A model generated the notes under the pieces. The model was given only the letters and a program-made list of their open reading frames with translations. It made no database searches and was not told where the DNA came from. The position numbers and the translations under genes are program-made. DNA of 64,000 nt, taken from DASPFV01 sp035620975 (lineage in GTDB: Bacteria > Acidobacteriota > Vicinamibacteria > Vicinamibacterales > 2-12-FULL-66-21). The stretch's first letter is position 1, and every line of letters starts with the position of its first letter. The stretch lies in the NCBI GenBank assembly GCA_035620975.1, contig DASPFV010000245.1, positions 1 to 64,000 on the forward strand, read 5' to 3'. Shown piece after piece: positions 1 through 11,516 of this stretch.

Positions 1-498
1 GCGTGGGCTGCGTTGACATCGGCGGATCCGCGCGCGCTCGCGGCCATCGCTCGCACGCGAACGCCGGCGCTGCCGCATCTCGGACCGGCCGTGCATCGCC
101 ACCTGCAGGAGCTGCCGTCGTCGGTGAACGGCCTCAGCCTGACGCAATCCTTGCTCTTGCAGATACTAGCCAGGGAGCCCGCCAGCGTTGGCGACCTGTG
201 GCGAGTCTCCCAGGGCGAACTGGAGCCGATGCCGTTTCTCGGCGACACGATGTTTCTACACATCCTGAACCAAATGGGACGTGCCCACCCGGCCGTCTAC
301 GAACGGTCGGTGCTCGATCCGGACCGTCCGTTCAGCGATCGCCTTGCCATTACCCAGACCGGCCGTGAGGTACTCCAGGGGGTGACCGACTGGCTCTCCC
401 TGCAACCTCCCCTCCGGTGGCTCGGCGGCGTGCGGATCGATCCGTCAACGCCGAACTGGCGCTGGGACGAGGCGCGACAGGACGTTACGATGGCGTGA
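1..498 (+). CDS. DUF1835-type domain protein, C-terminal part (5' end outside window)
   Basis: The reading frame is open to the window edge and ends at TGA 496-498, so only the last 165 residues are present. The segment ALPHLGPAVHRHLQELPS followed by NGLSLTQ, then a region containing MPFLGDTMFL and the ending WRWDEARQDV, resembles the C-terminal half of DUF1835/DUF3658 proteins as I recall them. Their molecular function is not established. No signal peptide or membrane segment is visible in this part. The gene converges on the kinase that ends at 581. The family call rests on remembered sequence pattern; coding status is firm. Confidence 0.7.
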   Translation, partial: AWAALTSADPRALAAIARTRTPALPHLGPAVHRHLQELPSSVNGLSLTQSLLLQILAREPASVGDLWRVSQGELEPMPFLGDTMFLHILNQMGRAHPAVYERSVLDPDRPFSDRLAITQTGREVLQGVTDWLSLQPPLRWLGGVRIDPSTPNWRWDEARQDVTMA

Positions 499-580
499 GT
501 AGCGCGACGCTTCCGGAGCCGCGGCGTGATCCCGCCGGAGCCGCTTCGCGGCGAAGGCGGACGAGAAGTGCCGGTCGCGA

Positions 581-3226
<2,646 letters not shown>

Positions 3227-3355
3227 GAAGCGGTGCCCGCATCATATCGCGGAGTGGAGTCCGCATGCCGGCGGTTCGCGCGTCGCGTCGTCGCGGTTCC
3301 ACCGCCACGCTCCGGAGGGGTTTCAGCGCGTCGACGATACCGAAGGTCAGCCTTC

Positions 3356-3440
3356 ACCGGGGAACTTCGTCCCCCGGACCCCTTCACACGCTCGCTCGCG
3401 GGGCCCCCATGCCCCACTCCGCTCGCGTGGCTCGTTCGCG
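3356..3440. repeat. Dispersed GC-rich intergenic repeat, copy A
   Basis: The element starts with an inverted repeat of the form CCGGGG-N-CTTCG-N-CCCCCGG. It continues with GGACCCC, then CTCGCTCGCGGGGCCCC, then CCCC-CTCCGCTC. The same order of blocks with small differences occurs at 29886-29960. Both copies are outside genes. The first block can form a hairpin. It resembles dispersed palindromic elements of high-GC genomes; its function is unknown. Confidence 0.6.
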
Positions 3441-3685
3441 TCTGCTCTCGCGCTGAGAGCCGATTGATTCACAGGCTCTTCAGACCCCGGGGTCGTAGCA
3501 AACGAATTCGACCGTATTGGCTTACGTGTCGTGAACATAGAGAGCGCGCCGGTGCACCCAGTCGTGCGTCGCAGTTCTCACGGTGAGGGTGAGCGCCTCA
3601 CCCCTTCTTCTGAGGCTCGAAGTCCTCGGCAGGGGTATCTGTCATCGCCGCGAAAGCGACGGCGGCCTACGGACGTGCGGTCGAC

Positions 3686-3871
3686 ATGTGGTGGATGAAC
3701 GGCTTCGCGGACTTGATCGTGCGAACCCTGGAGGGAGAAACATTCTCAAGCATCCGGACGCCCGAGACACCACCGCCGCCGATCGCGTCGGTGCTCCAGG
3801 CCGAATTGGCGGAGGAACACGCGTTCCACATGAAGCTCGACGACTGGCTGGCGCGCCGACGACAACGGTAG
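3686..3871 (+). CDS. Possible small protein or gene remnant (61 aa)
   Basis: The frame starts MWWMNGFADLIVRTLEGETF and ends DDWLARRRQR. Its mix of acidic, hydrophobic and aromatic residues looks like real protein rather than a shadow frame. The same frame stays open about 75 nt upstream of the ATG, with protein-like translation (AYGRAVD just before it), but has no usable start before a TGA near 3610. No good ribosome-binding site precedes the ATG. This fits the tail of a decayed gene as well as a short intact one. I do not recognise a family. Confidence 0.3.
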   Translation: MWWMNGFADLIVRTLEGETFSSIRTPETPPPPIASVLQAELAEEHAFHMKLDDWLARRRQR

Positions 3872-4157
3872 CGCGTTATCTCGATCGCCGGCGCATCAGC
3901 CGATCATCGCGCCCTTTTGTCAGCGCTCCGAGCTGTGCGAACCAGTGCGTCAGCCAGTTCCATCGAGTCGCTTCCAGACAGTCCGGAGGACATGCGCTCA
4001 GCAGCTGCAACCGTCTGCCCCTGTGGCGCGGTGAGCATGCCGCGTTCATCCCCGTTCATCCGCGCCCCGTGGACGTTGCTGCGTTGATCCGCGTCCCCTG
4101 AGCATTACGGCAGGAAGACGAACGGCGCCTGCCATCGCGTCTCGCAGTGGACCTCTG

Positions 4158-5375
4158 TCATCGCGCGTCGGGCGAACGAATCACGGTAACGGTGTTGCTG
4201 CCGGACGGATCCTCGACCAAGCTGTCCACGGCCACGACTTCGGTCTGCGCGCTGATACCGCGCAGTGTAATCGTGACACGGTTGTCTGTTCCCGCAAGTC
4301 CCGCCAGCGCGGTCTGGATCGCGCCGAAGGCTTCGAAGTCGACAGCCCTCGGGACGACCTGCTCGTTGCCCGAGACCTGCGATCCAGAGAGCGAAACCGA
4401 CACGGTATTGCCCGATGTGACATTCGTCAGCATCGTGGAGAGGCCGCCGGCGACCCGGATGCCGCCCGGTTCGAACCCAAGGTCGGCGGTGTTGTCGACA
4501 AATTTGGAGCCGAACGCCTCGAATGCGGTCGTGTTCGAGTCCGCCACGCCCGTCGCTGCCTGACTGAGACCGCCAGCGATCACGCACCCGAGACCATTGG
4601 CGGAGAATTCGTCACCTGACGAACGCACTTGGACGGCGGCGTTGCTAGATCGATTGTTCGCGACGATGCAGCCAATCTGAAAACCGTGAGTACGATTGGC
4701 CCTCAGCGTCGCGACGATCACCCCACGGTTCGCTCCGACGAAATTGACCACCCGAATGCCCTCGCTCATCGTACCGGGCTCCAACACCTCCGGGCCAAGG
4801 AAATCGTTGTCGACGATCTCGGCATCGATCCGTCGCCCTTCCATCGTCAGACCCACGTTCCGGACGTCAACGCCACGCGAAGTTCCACTGGAGACCACGT
4901 GGGCGACCCTGATTCGTGTGCTGGGCATGCCGTCGAGCTCCGTCGCGATGCCGGCGGCCGCCGCTTCCCATCCCAGGACGGTCAACCATTCGATCGTGTT
5001 GCTGCCCCGTCCGATCCGGATTGGCCCCGTGCGCCCGAACGGTGCGCTGAACGACGCTCGCGGCAGCGCCCTCGCGTCAATGACGACCGCGGTACGATCG
5101 CCGGCGACTCCGTAAAGCGACATGTCCTTCTTCAGTTCAAGACGGCCGCCGTTGGGTCTGTCCATGCCGGTCGGATCCGTGCTCGACAGCGGGTAGATTC
5201 CGGGATACAGCACCACGGTGGCGCCTTCATTCCCATGATTCACCACGTCGTAGAGTTGCTCGACGTCAGCCACGTACACGACGGTCCCGGCATGTGCAGC
5301 AAACGACGTGATGTGTGCGGCGACGAGAATCGGTACGGCGATGCCGAACGTGAGCAAATGAAATTGCCGGGTCAT
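4158..5375 (-). CDS. Secreted right-handed beta-helix repeat protein
   Basis: This is a 405-residue protein with an N-terminal signal peptide: MTRQFHLL, a hydrophobic core, then a likely cleavage after SFAAHA. The mature part opens with a region like parallel beta-helix proteins (VVYVADVEQLYDVVN, VVLYPGIYPL), followed by short repeats rich in Asn, Gly, Val and Thr such as NTIEWLTVLG and DNDFLGPEVL. This fold occurs in pectate-lyase-like enzymes, adhesins and autotransporter passengers. I see no catalytic signature, so enzyme or surface protein cannot be decided. It diverges from the winged-helix regulator at 5612, across a control region with phased repeats. Confidence 0.75.
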   Translation of the reverse strand: MTRQFHLLTFGIAVPILVAAHITSFAAHAGTVVYVADVEQLYDVVNHGNEGATVVLYPGIYPLSSTDPTGMDRPNGGRLELKKDMSLYGVAGDRTAVVIDARALPRASFSAPFGRTGPIRIGRGSNTIEWLTVLGWEAAAAGIATELDGMPSTRIRVAHVVSSGTSRGVDVRNVGLTMEGRRIDAEIVDNDFLGPEVLEPGTMSEGIRVVNFVGANRGVIVATLRANRTHGFQIGCIVANNRSSNAAVQVRSSGDEFSANGLGCVIAGGLSQAATGVADSNTTAFEAFGSKFVDNTADLGFEPGGIRVAGGLSTMLTNVTSGNTVSVSLSGSQVSGNEQVVPRAVDFEAFGAIQTALAGLAGTDNRVTITLRGISAQTEVVAVDSLVEDPSGSNTVTVIRSPDAR

Positions 5376-5463
5376 GCCGACGCTCCTGTTCTCCTGCGTT
5401 GTGGCTCGCTCTCCTCGTCAGGCAGATCCTGCCTGGGCGCCAGGGAGCATCGGTCCGTCGGGC

Positions 5464-5510
5464 TGAAAAGTCTTGAAAACGATGGTGAAAAACGTTAAGA
5501 AACGTTGAAA
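5464..5510. promoter_or_regulatory. Helically phased TGAAA-type direct repeats (candidate operator)
   Basis: TGAAA or TAAGA elements begin at 5464, 5474, 5486, 5496 and 5506, so spacing is 10, 12, 10 and 10 bp. The last two lie in the tandem decamers AACGTTAAGA and AACGTTGAAA. The block is AT-rich in a GC-rich genome and sits between divergent genes at 5375 and 5612. Direct repeats at one helical turn are typical of OmpR-family binding sites, and the next gene encodes such a DNA-binding domain. A phased, intrinsically bent promoter is the alternative. Confidence 0.45.
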
Positions 5511-5611
5511 AATGCGGTTGCGCCGACCGCTGCTGGAACCGATCTCATCCGTTATCTTCAGACTCCTCTGCAGGCGCCCTCGCTCGCACCCCGTAATGGG
5601 CCGATTCAAGG

Positions 5612-7759
5612 GTGTTCAGCCTTATGCCCTCCGCGGGCGACTACTGCTTCGGCGAATACAGGGTTGACACCAGGTTGCGGCGTCTCTACCGAGGCGACGA
5701 TGTGGTCCCGCTCACCCCGAGAGCATTCGACACACTGTTTGCGCTGGTCGAGCGTGCCGGTCGCGTGGTCGAAAAGGACGAGCTGTTACGGGTCGTATGG
5801 GGCGACACCGTGGTCGGCGAGGAAACGCTCGCCCAGAACATTTCCACGCTTCGCAGGATGCTGGGTGACCAGGTCGACCGACCGGAGCTCATCGCAACAG
5901 TGCCGCGATGCGGCTATCGATTCGTCGCTGCTGTCACACACTCGCTCCCGGCGACCGTCAGCGCGGCCCCCACCGACGCGCCCCCGCTGACGACACCCGT
6001 CCGCCGGAGGGATCTCATCCGTCGATCGGCAGCGATCGCATCGCTCGCCGTTGTCGCTGTGATGGGCTGGTCGGCGTGGGCACGCCTGCGCCCGGTTCCG
6101 CAGGAAGCTGTGGTCGAGTTCGCCGTGTCCGAACCGGATCAGTGGGCCCTCTCCACCGCGGGCAACATGCTCGCGCTCTCGCCCGACGGCCACCAGCTTG
6201 CGTTCGTCGCCTCCGACGCGAACGGGTCGCCCTGGCTCTGGCTTCGACCGCTTGATTCGGCCGTTCCTCGTCTCCTCGCAGGCACGGACGGGGCGATGCA
6301 ACCGTTCTGGTCGCCAGACAGCGGCGTGCTGGCATTTTTCGCAGAGCGCCGGCTCAAAACGATCGACGTCGTCACGGGTGCAGTTCGAGTACGGGCGATC
6401 CTCCCGGGCACCGCGCGTATCGTCGGCGCCAGCTGGAGTCGCGCGGGCGACATACTGTTCGCCGTTCCCGACGACGGCCTCTATCTGGTCCCGTCTACCG
6501 GCGCGACGCCCCGTCGAATTGACTTCAAGGGGGCAGCGTGTGACGGCTGCCTGGCTTGGCCTGCCTTCCTGCCGGACGGCCGCCACTTTCTGTACACCGT
6601 CGTCAGCGCAGACCCTGACAGCGCGGGCGTCTACATCGGAGAACTCGCGACGCCGAAACGTCAGCGGTTGATAGACGTCTTGTCCTCCTGCGTCTATGTG
6701 GCGCCAGGATTCCTCGTGTACGCGCGATTCGGGACGTTGTATGCGCAGTCGTTCGACGCAGCCGGGCTCCGGTTGATCGGCGCTCCCGTTCCGGTCGCTG
6801 ACGGAGTTGCCTTCAACTTGCGGACCGGGCGCGTGCCGCTTGCGGCCTCTGATACCGGCGTCCTGGCGTACCGTCGACCGTTGATCACGGAACTGGTGTG
6901 GGTGGACCGCTCTGGCGTTCCACAAGGTGTTGTGGCCCCGGCCGCGACCTATTTTGGCTTCTCGATCGGCCCCGACGGCCGGCGCGTGGCAGCGGCCCGG
7001 CTCGATCCACGTACAGGCACGGCAGACATCTGGATGTTCGCACCTGGCGAAAACGAGGTTCGTGTGACCGACAATCCCGATTGGGATTTGAACCCGCTGT
7101 GGTCGGGCTGGGGCGAGTACATCGTGTACGCGTCGCGCCGGCAGAATCGATGGCGGCTGTACCGGCGGAATCCCAGAGCGGTCGCGCCTGAGGAGTTGCT
7201 GCTGGATTCGGACACGGCGGTGACGCCGCTGCAGACGGTGTCGGAGAGGGACGTCTTGTATGCGGCTCAGCGGCCGCGGTTGCCGTTCGATCTCTGGCAC
7301 CTGTCGGATGGCCAGCTTGCGAAACCACTCTTGCGGGTCGGAGGAATGTACCCCGCAGATGTCCGCCTTTCCCCTGATGGTGGCTGGCTGAGTTATGCGG
7401 TGCCCGAGCGAACGGGCCTGTCATGGAGCCAGACTCTTTACGTCAGCCGGCGGCCATTTCTCGAAACGCGCCGGGCGATCGCCGAGGGTGCATCGACGCC
7501 CCGTTGGCGGGCCGACGGAAGAGAACTGTTTTACCTGTCGCAGGACTTATCCATCGTCGCTGTTCCCGTGGAGGATCAGGGCACGCCGAGTGCGTGGACC
7601 GGCCACGTCCTTTTTCGCACACCAGTGCCGGCGCCGACAGGTGTCGTCGGCCAGGCCTACGACGTCGCGCCAGACGGGGAGCGATTTCTGCTGAAACGTC
7701 AGGTCGGTTCGTCTCCGATCCAGGTCGTCGTGAACTGGGCGGCACGACTGCCGAGATAG
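5612..7759 (+). CDS. Membrane-anchored winged-helix regulator with PD40 beta-propeller
   Basis: This 715-residue protein has an OmpR/CadC-type winged-helix domain at about 12-107 (LTPRAFDTLFALVERAGRVV, the recognition-helix region ETLAQNISTLRRMLG and the wing VPRCGYRFVA). A single hydrophobic helix follows at about 137-157, then a long PD40/TolB-like propeller with several SPDG-type turns. It lacks a receiver domain. The layout is that of one-component ToxR/CadC-type regulators that sense outside and bind DNA inside. The start is GTG 5612, or ATG 5624 four codons later. It lies just downstream of phased direct repeats and may regulate itself and the divergent beta-helix gene. Confidence 0.88.
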   Translation: MFSLMPSAGDYCFGEYRVDTRLRRLYRGDDVVPLTPRAFDTLFALVERAGRVVEKDELLRVVWGDTVVGEETLAQNISTLRRMLGDQVDRPELIATVPRCGYRFVAAVTHSLPATVSAAPTDAPPLTTPVRRRDLIRRSAAIASLAVVAVMGWSAWARLRPVPQEAVVEFAVSEPDQWALSTAGNMLALSPDGHQLAFVASDANGSPWLWLRPLDSAVPRLLAGTDGAMQPFWSPDSGVLAFFAERRLKTIDVVTGAVRVRAILPGTARIVGASWSRAGDILFAVPDDGLYLVPSTGATPRRIDFKGAACDGCLAWPAFLPDGRHFLYTVVSADPDSAGVYIGELATPKRQRLIDVLSSCVYVAPGFLVYARFGTLYAQSFDAAGLRLIGAPVPVADGVAFNLRTGRVPLAASDTGVLAYRRPLITELVWVDRSGVPQGVVAPAATYFGFSIGPDGRRVAAARLDPRTGTADIWMFAPGENEVRVTDNPDWDLNPLWSGWGEYIVYASRRQNRWRLYRRNPRAVAPEELLLDSDTAVTPLQTVSERDVLYAAQRPRLPFDLWHLSDGQLAKPLLRVGGMYPADVRLSPDGGWLSYAVPERTGLSWSQTLYVSRRPFLETRRAIAEGASTPRWRADGRELFYLSQDLSIVAVPVEDQGTPSAWTGHVLFRTPVPAPTGVVGQAYDVAPDGERFLLKRQVGSSPIQVVVNWAARLPR

Positions 7760-8492
7760 TGTGATACACACGACGTCGGTCCCCCTCGTTCCGCACGGCG
7801 GTCATCGACCATTGCGCAAACCCGCGGAACCCTCAGTGTCCGTGCCGATGAAGGAGGTTGACGGCCGCTCTTGTATTCAGCCTGCGCCGGGCTCTGCTGC
7901 TCACGGGATGGTGACGTGCCCCGGCCGTTCCCTCTGAGCGCTATCGACCCGGGCATGAAGTCGGAGGAGCACCGAGCGGGCGCCCTTCAGGCCCGTGTCG
8001 GGCGACGATCTCGAGGCACGAGCTTTGCCCCGCGGCCGCGGCTGGCAGAAACGTCGGCGGCACCAGTGCGCTGAGGGCAGCGCTGAACGATGGACATTTG
8101 CGATCGCCGACATTACGTCTGCGGCCGCGCCACCCGCCGACGGCATCGACCGGCTTCCCTCAGCGACCGTGCCGCGTATTCGTCATGGCAGCTCCGGATG
8201 TGCACCGATAGTCCCTGGCGTCGCGAACCGCCCGCAAGTGATGACCTGCACGACGTAACCAGCCGTTGGCCCGGTGCTTCGAGAACTTATGTGATGATCA
8301 GCACGCAATGAATTCACCCCGTGGGAACGATCTGGATGCGGCGTGGGGCGCCGGCGCGGCGTTCCTCCGGCGACTGCGACGCCTGTTCCCGCTCACTCGA
8401 GCGAATTCCCACCAGTTGAATCGAAGCGGCGGAGAAGGCATTCGCCTCAGATCCCGGGGGGTGAGCTCCGCCAGTCGCACCACACTTTCCTG
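7760..8492. other. 733-nt gap with no recognisable gene
   Basis: The gap lies between the winged-helix regulator and the CitMHS transporter. Short open frames on both strands give arginine- and alanine-rich translations without domains or good ribosome-binding sites. I see no tRNA, terminator or repeat. The frame of the next gene is open from 8343, but the translation before 8493 is not membrane-like and looks non-coding. Confidence 0.5.
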
Positions 8493-9821
8493 ATGGCTGC
8501 CCTCGCATTGCTCGGCTGCGCGACGATCGGAGTGTTTCTCTTCCTCATCACGTTCACGAGGACGCCAGTGATCGCGGCTCTCGTCTGGACACCCCTCATA
8601 GCGGCGCTGGCCGGAGGTTTTGCCGGTCAGGTCGGCTCGTTTGCCGTGGACGGACTGAAGACCGTGGCACCCGTCGCAGCGTTGATGATGTTTGCGGTTC
8701 TCTATTTCGGCCTCATGATCGACGTCGGCCTTTTCACGCCTTTGATCGAGCGGCTGGTCAGCCTTGTCCGGGAGGACCCCATCAGGCTGTGTCTCGCCAC
8801 AGCGGCGTTGCCGATGCTCGTCGCTTTCGACGGAGACGGCGCCACGACTTTTCTCGTCTCCATCACAGCTCTCCTGCCGGTTCATCGACGTCTGAGGATG
8901 AATCCCCTGATCTTGCCCTCCCTCGTCGGTCTGGCAGCTGGCGTGATGAATCTGCTTCCGTGGGGCGGCCCGACGGCGCGTGCGATGAGTGTACTTCGAG
9001 CCGGAGTCGACCAGATCTTCGTACCGGTGCTTCCTGCGATGGGGGCTGGAGTCCTTTGGGTGTTCTTCGTTGCCTGGCGGTTCGGCCGCGTCGAACGGCG
9101 GCGGCTGACGAACCAGATCTCTGCACCCGATGAGGCGCGCATGGATGCAATCGCAGCAACGACCTTGGCGCCGTCTCGCACGACGCCGCTGTTCTACTTC
9201 AATGCAGCGCTGACGAGCCTCGTGCTTGTCCTGCTTCTGCAGGGCCTGTTCATCACATGGGTGACGTTGCCCGAACTGCCCGCGTCCCTGCTTTTCATGA
9301 CCGCATTCGCCATCGCCTTGCCGCTCAACCGACGGACGGCGGACGCGCAGCGTGAACAGATGGCGGCACATGCCGGAAGCGCCGTGCTTGTCGTGGGGAT
9401 GATTTTGGCGGCGGGCGTCTTCACCGGGATCTTGAATGGCACCGGAATGATCAAGGCCATGGCCACACTGCTTGCCTCGAACACGCCGAGTGCGCTTTCG
9501 CCGTGGCTCGCCCACATCATCGCCATCACCAGCATGCCCCTGAGCCTGGTGTTCACGCCGGACGCCTACTACTTCGGCGTGCTCCCTGTCTTCGCCGAAG
9601 CGGCCGCGGCGGTCGGCGACGATCCGTTCACCGTCGGCCGCGCCTCCATTCTCGGCCAGATGACGACCGGCTTTCCGCTGAGCCCATTGACCGCGTCGAC
9701 CTTTGTTCTGCTTGGCCTCTCGGGCGTCTCTCTCCGGGACCACCAGAGATTCACCTTCAAGTGGGCGTTCGGCACGACACTCGTCATGACGATCGTCGCG
9801 TCATTGACGGGGGCAATCTGA
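8493..9821 (+). CDS. CitMHS-family carboxylate (citrate-type) transporter
   Basis: This 442-residue multi-pass membrane protein fits the usual length of CitMHS carriers. Diagnostic segments are VAFDGDGATTFLVSITALLP and the following MNPLILPSLVGLAAGVMN with PWGGPTARA. These match the conserved re-entrant region of citrate-Mg/Ca-H+ symporters. It probably imports a metal-complexed or free carboxylate. I chose ATG 8493 because the first hydrophobic helix (MAALALLGCATIGVFLFLIT) begins there; the frame extends upstream but with charged, unlikely sequence. No clear Shine-Dalgarno precedes it. Substrate is not deducible. Confidence 0.85.
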   Translation: MAALALLGCATIGVFLFLITFTRTPVIAALVWTPLIAALAGGFAGQVGSFAVDGLKTVAPVAALMMFAVLYFGLMIDVGLFTPLIERLVSLVREDPIRLCLATAALPMLVAFDGDGATTFLVSITALLPVHRRLRMNPLILPSLVGLAAGVMNLLPWGGPTARAMSVLRAGVDQIFVPVLPAMGAGVLWVFFVAWRFGRVERRRLTNQISAPDEARMDAIAATTLAPSRTTPLFYFNAALTSLVLVLLLQGLFITWVTLPELPASLLFMTAFAIALPLNRRTADAQREQMAAHAGSAVLVVGMILAAGVFTGILNGTGMIKAMATLLASNTPSALSPWLAHIIAITSMPLSLVFTPDAYYFGVLPVFAEAAAAVGDDPFTVGRASILGQMTTGFPLSPLTASTFVLLGLSGVSLRDHQRFTFKWAFGTTLVMTIVASLTGAI

Positions 9822-10102
9822 CCGCGAAGACCGGCATGGCATGCCTGCCCCTGGCGTGCCGCAACCTGGCATGGGAACAAAGCCGACGTGCGAGAGTTGC
9901 CAGGTGCCGTCCAGGAGACGGGCGGGCAACGCCCGGTCCCAATTGCGCGGCACCGGTCCACTCCGTCCGTGTCTGGCGTTTGCTCATCCGTACGGTTCCG
10001 TCGTAGCCTTCTGGCAATCCCCGACGCCCGGCTGCCTCGCTCGAACCGGGCAGGCGGCGGTGGAACCGGTTCGACAATGGGATGCAACGGAGGCCCGCAG
10101 CC

Positions 10103-11041
10103 ATGACGCGGCACACGCTCGCTCTCCCACACGCCGGCCTGGCCGTGACCGCCCTCGCCATGGCACTGGCTGGCGGCCATCCGGCCGCCCGGCAGCCGCC
10201 CCTGGCGGCGAGGATCGTGGCGACCGATCCGTCCACCTATCGCCCGCTCAAGGCGGTGCACGCCGGCGCCGGTAACATGGCCTTCGCCTCGCTGCTCAAT
10301 CGCGGCGCGATCGGCCCGCACTTCAACTTCCTGCACCGCGGCGAGATACCGGCGGGCAGCGGCATCGGCCACCACTTCCATAACACTGCGGAAGAGATGT
10401 TCGTCATCCTCAACGGCGAGGCGCAGTTCACGATCAACGGCCGCACCGCGCGGCTCGAGGGTCCGGCCGCCGTCGTCTGCCGCATGGGGGATTCGCACGC
10501 GATCCTCAACACCGGGACTGAGACGCTGCAGTGGATGAACTTCCAGGCCAGCAGCGTGGCCGGCGTCACCGATGCCTTCGATCTCGGCGACGACCGCGTC
10601 GGCGCCGCCGTGGATCGCGTGCCGACGTTCATCAACGCGCGGCTCGATCGCGCGCTGATACGTCCCGGCGGCGCCCGAGGGCGGGGCGGCGCGGCGACAC
10701 CGCAGCCGCCAGGCGTGACGTCGCGGCGGGTATTCGCGCCGGCAGTCTTTCGATCGGCCTGGGCCTATGTCGATCACGTGCTGGTCGCGCAAGGCGCCAA
10801 CACGCCAGATAACGCGCACGAGTCGGTGGGCGAGGCGTACTACGTGCTCGCGGGCAGCGGCACCGTGAAGATCGGCGGCGAGACGGCGCCAGTGCAGCGA
10901 TGGAACGCCATTCCGGTGACGGTCGGCGAGACCAGCGCGTTCACCAACACCGGATCGGAGCCCCTGGAGCTGCTGGTCGTCGGCGTCGCGCGCGATATGG
11001 ACGCGAAGACCGCCGTCATGCGCGGCGCTGCGCGGCCCTGA
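10103..11041 (+). CDS. Secreted double-cupin protein
   Basis: This is a 312-residue protein with a possible N-terminal signal segment (LAVTALAMALAGG). The first cupin carries a metal site: GHHFHNTAEEMF gives His90/91, His93 and Glu98, with a later His132. The second cupin (AHESVGEAYYVLAGSGTVKI, then QRWNAIPVTVGE) keeps the fold but fewer ligands, so probably one site binds metal. A GGAGG sits about 9 nt before ATG 10103, which decides the start against the frame's first ATG at 10082. It opens a same-strand run with the Dabb-like protein, esterase and PQQ dehydrogenase. A dioxygenase or isomerase role is possible but not shown. Confidence 0.82.
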   Translation: MTRHTLALPHAGLAVTALAMALAGGHPAARQPPLAARIVATDPSTYRPLKAVHAGAGNMAFASLLNRGAIGPHFNFLHRGEIPAGSGIGHHFHNTAEEMFVILNGEAQFTINGRTARLEGPAAVVCRMGDSHAILNTGTETLQWMNFQASSVAGVTDAFDLGDDRVGAAVDRVPTFINARLDRALIRPGGARGRGGAATPQPPGVTSRRVFAPAVFRSAWAYVDHVLVAQGANTPDNAHESVGEAYYVLAGSGTVKIGGETAPVQRWNAIPVTVGETSAFTNTGSEPLELLVVGVARDMDAKTAVMRGAARP

Positions 11042-11064
11042 GGCCGCACGGGCGGAGAGGAGTC

Positions 11065-11481
11065 ATGCCGATGCATCGCAGGGGCATTCTGAAGTCGATG
11101 GCGGCCGCGCTGGCGGCGGCCGCGGGCGCCGCCGGACTCGGCAGCGCGGGACGGGCCCAGACCAGGCACATCCGGCTGTACGTCGAAATGGACATCGATG
11201 CCGCGCAGGAACGGGAGATGCTCGACCTGTTCCACAAGCAGTTCGTGCCCGAGGCCGTGCGGCACGAAGGCTACATGCGGGTGAAGCTGCTCAAGCGGCG
11301 CACGATCCTCCAGGGCACGGCGCCGGCCGCCCACAACTACCGGTTCGAGCTGGAGTTCGAGAGCGAGGAACTGCGCCAGCGGTGGATCGCGTCGCCGGGA
11401 CACCAGCGCGTCTGGCCGCCGATCGAGCGCTTCATCAGGACGAAGGGGAGCTATCCCGTCGTGCTGTACGACGAGATGTAG
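11065..11481 (+). CDS. Exported Dabb/ABM-like ferredoxin-fold protein
   Basis: This 138-residue protein begins MPMHRRGILKSM, followed by a long Ala-rich segment ending at GSAGRAQ, a likely export signal with a twin-arginine-like start. The mature part (HIRLYVEMDI, FELEFESEELRQRW, GSYPVVLYDEM) resembles the small alpha/beta barrel of Dabb and antibiotic-biosynthesis-monooxygenase proteins. GGAGAGG lies just upstream of ATG 11065. It is 23 nt behind the bicupin gene, so likely co-transcribed. The family call is from predicted fold only. Confidence 0.6.
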   Translation: MPMHRRGILKSMAAALAAAAGAAGLGSAGRAQTRHIRLYVEMDIDAAQEREMLDLFHKQFVPEAVRHEGYMRVKLLKRRTILQGTAPAAHNYRFELEFESEELRQRWIASPGHQRVWPPIERFIRTKGSYPVVLYDEM

Positions 11482-11516
11482 CTCCGGCGCATCACCCCCC
11501 ATGAAGGAATCATCAC

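Larger units (their letters stand above)
3227..4157. other. 930-nt gap with a dispersed repeat and one possible small ORF
   Basis: This gap lies between the start of the PD40 kinase and the end of the beta-helix gene. Its base use is less extreme than that of flanking genes. It contains a GC-rich element at 3356-3440 that recurs at 29886-29960 and a short protein-like frame at 3686-3871. The other open frames have arginine-rich, shadow-like translations and I do not call them. Confidence 0.6.

Noticed and set aside
3583..4101. 172-codon plus-strand frame in the 3.2-4.1 kb gap
   Set aside because: Its translation is Arg/Cys-rich without a domain, and the more protein-like frame there is the short one at 3686-3871.
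7995..8258. 87-codon plus-strand frame between the regulator and the CitMHS gene
   Set aside because: No ribosome-binding site, no domain, composition like non-coding GC-rich sequence.
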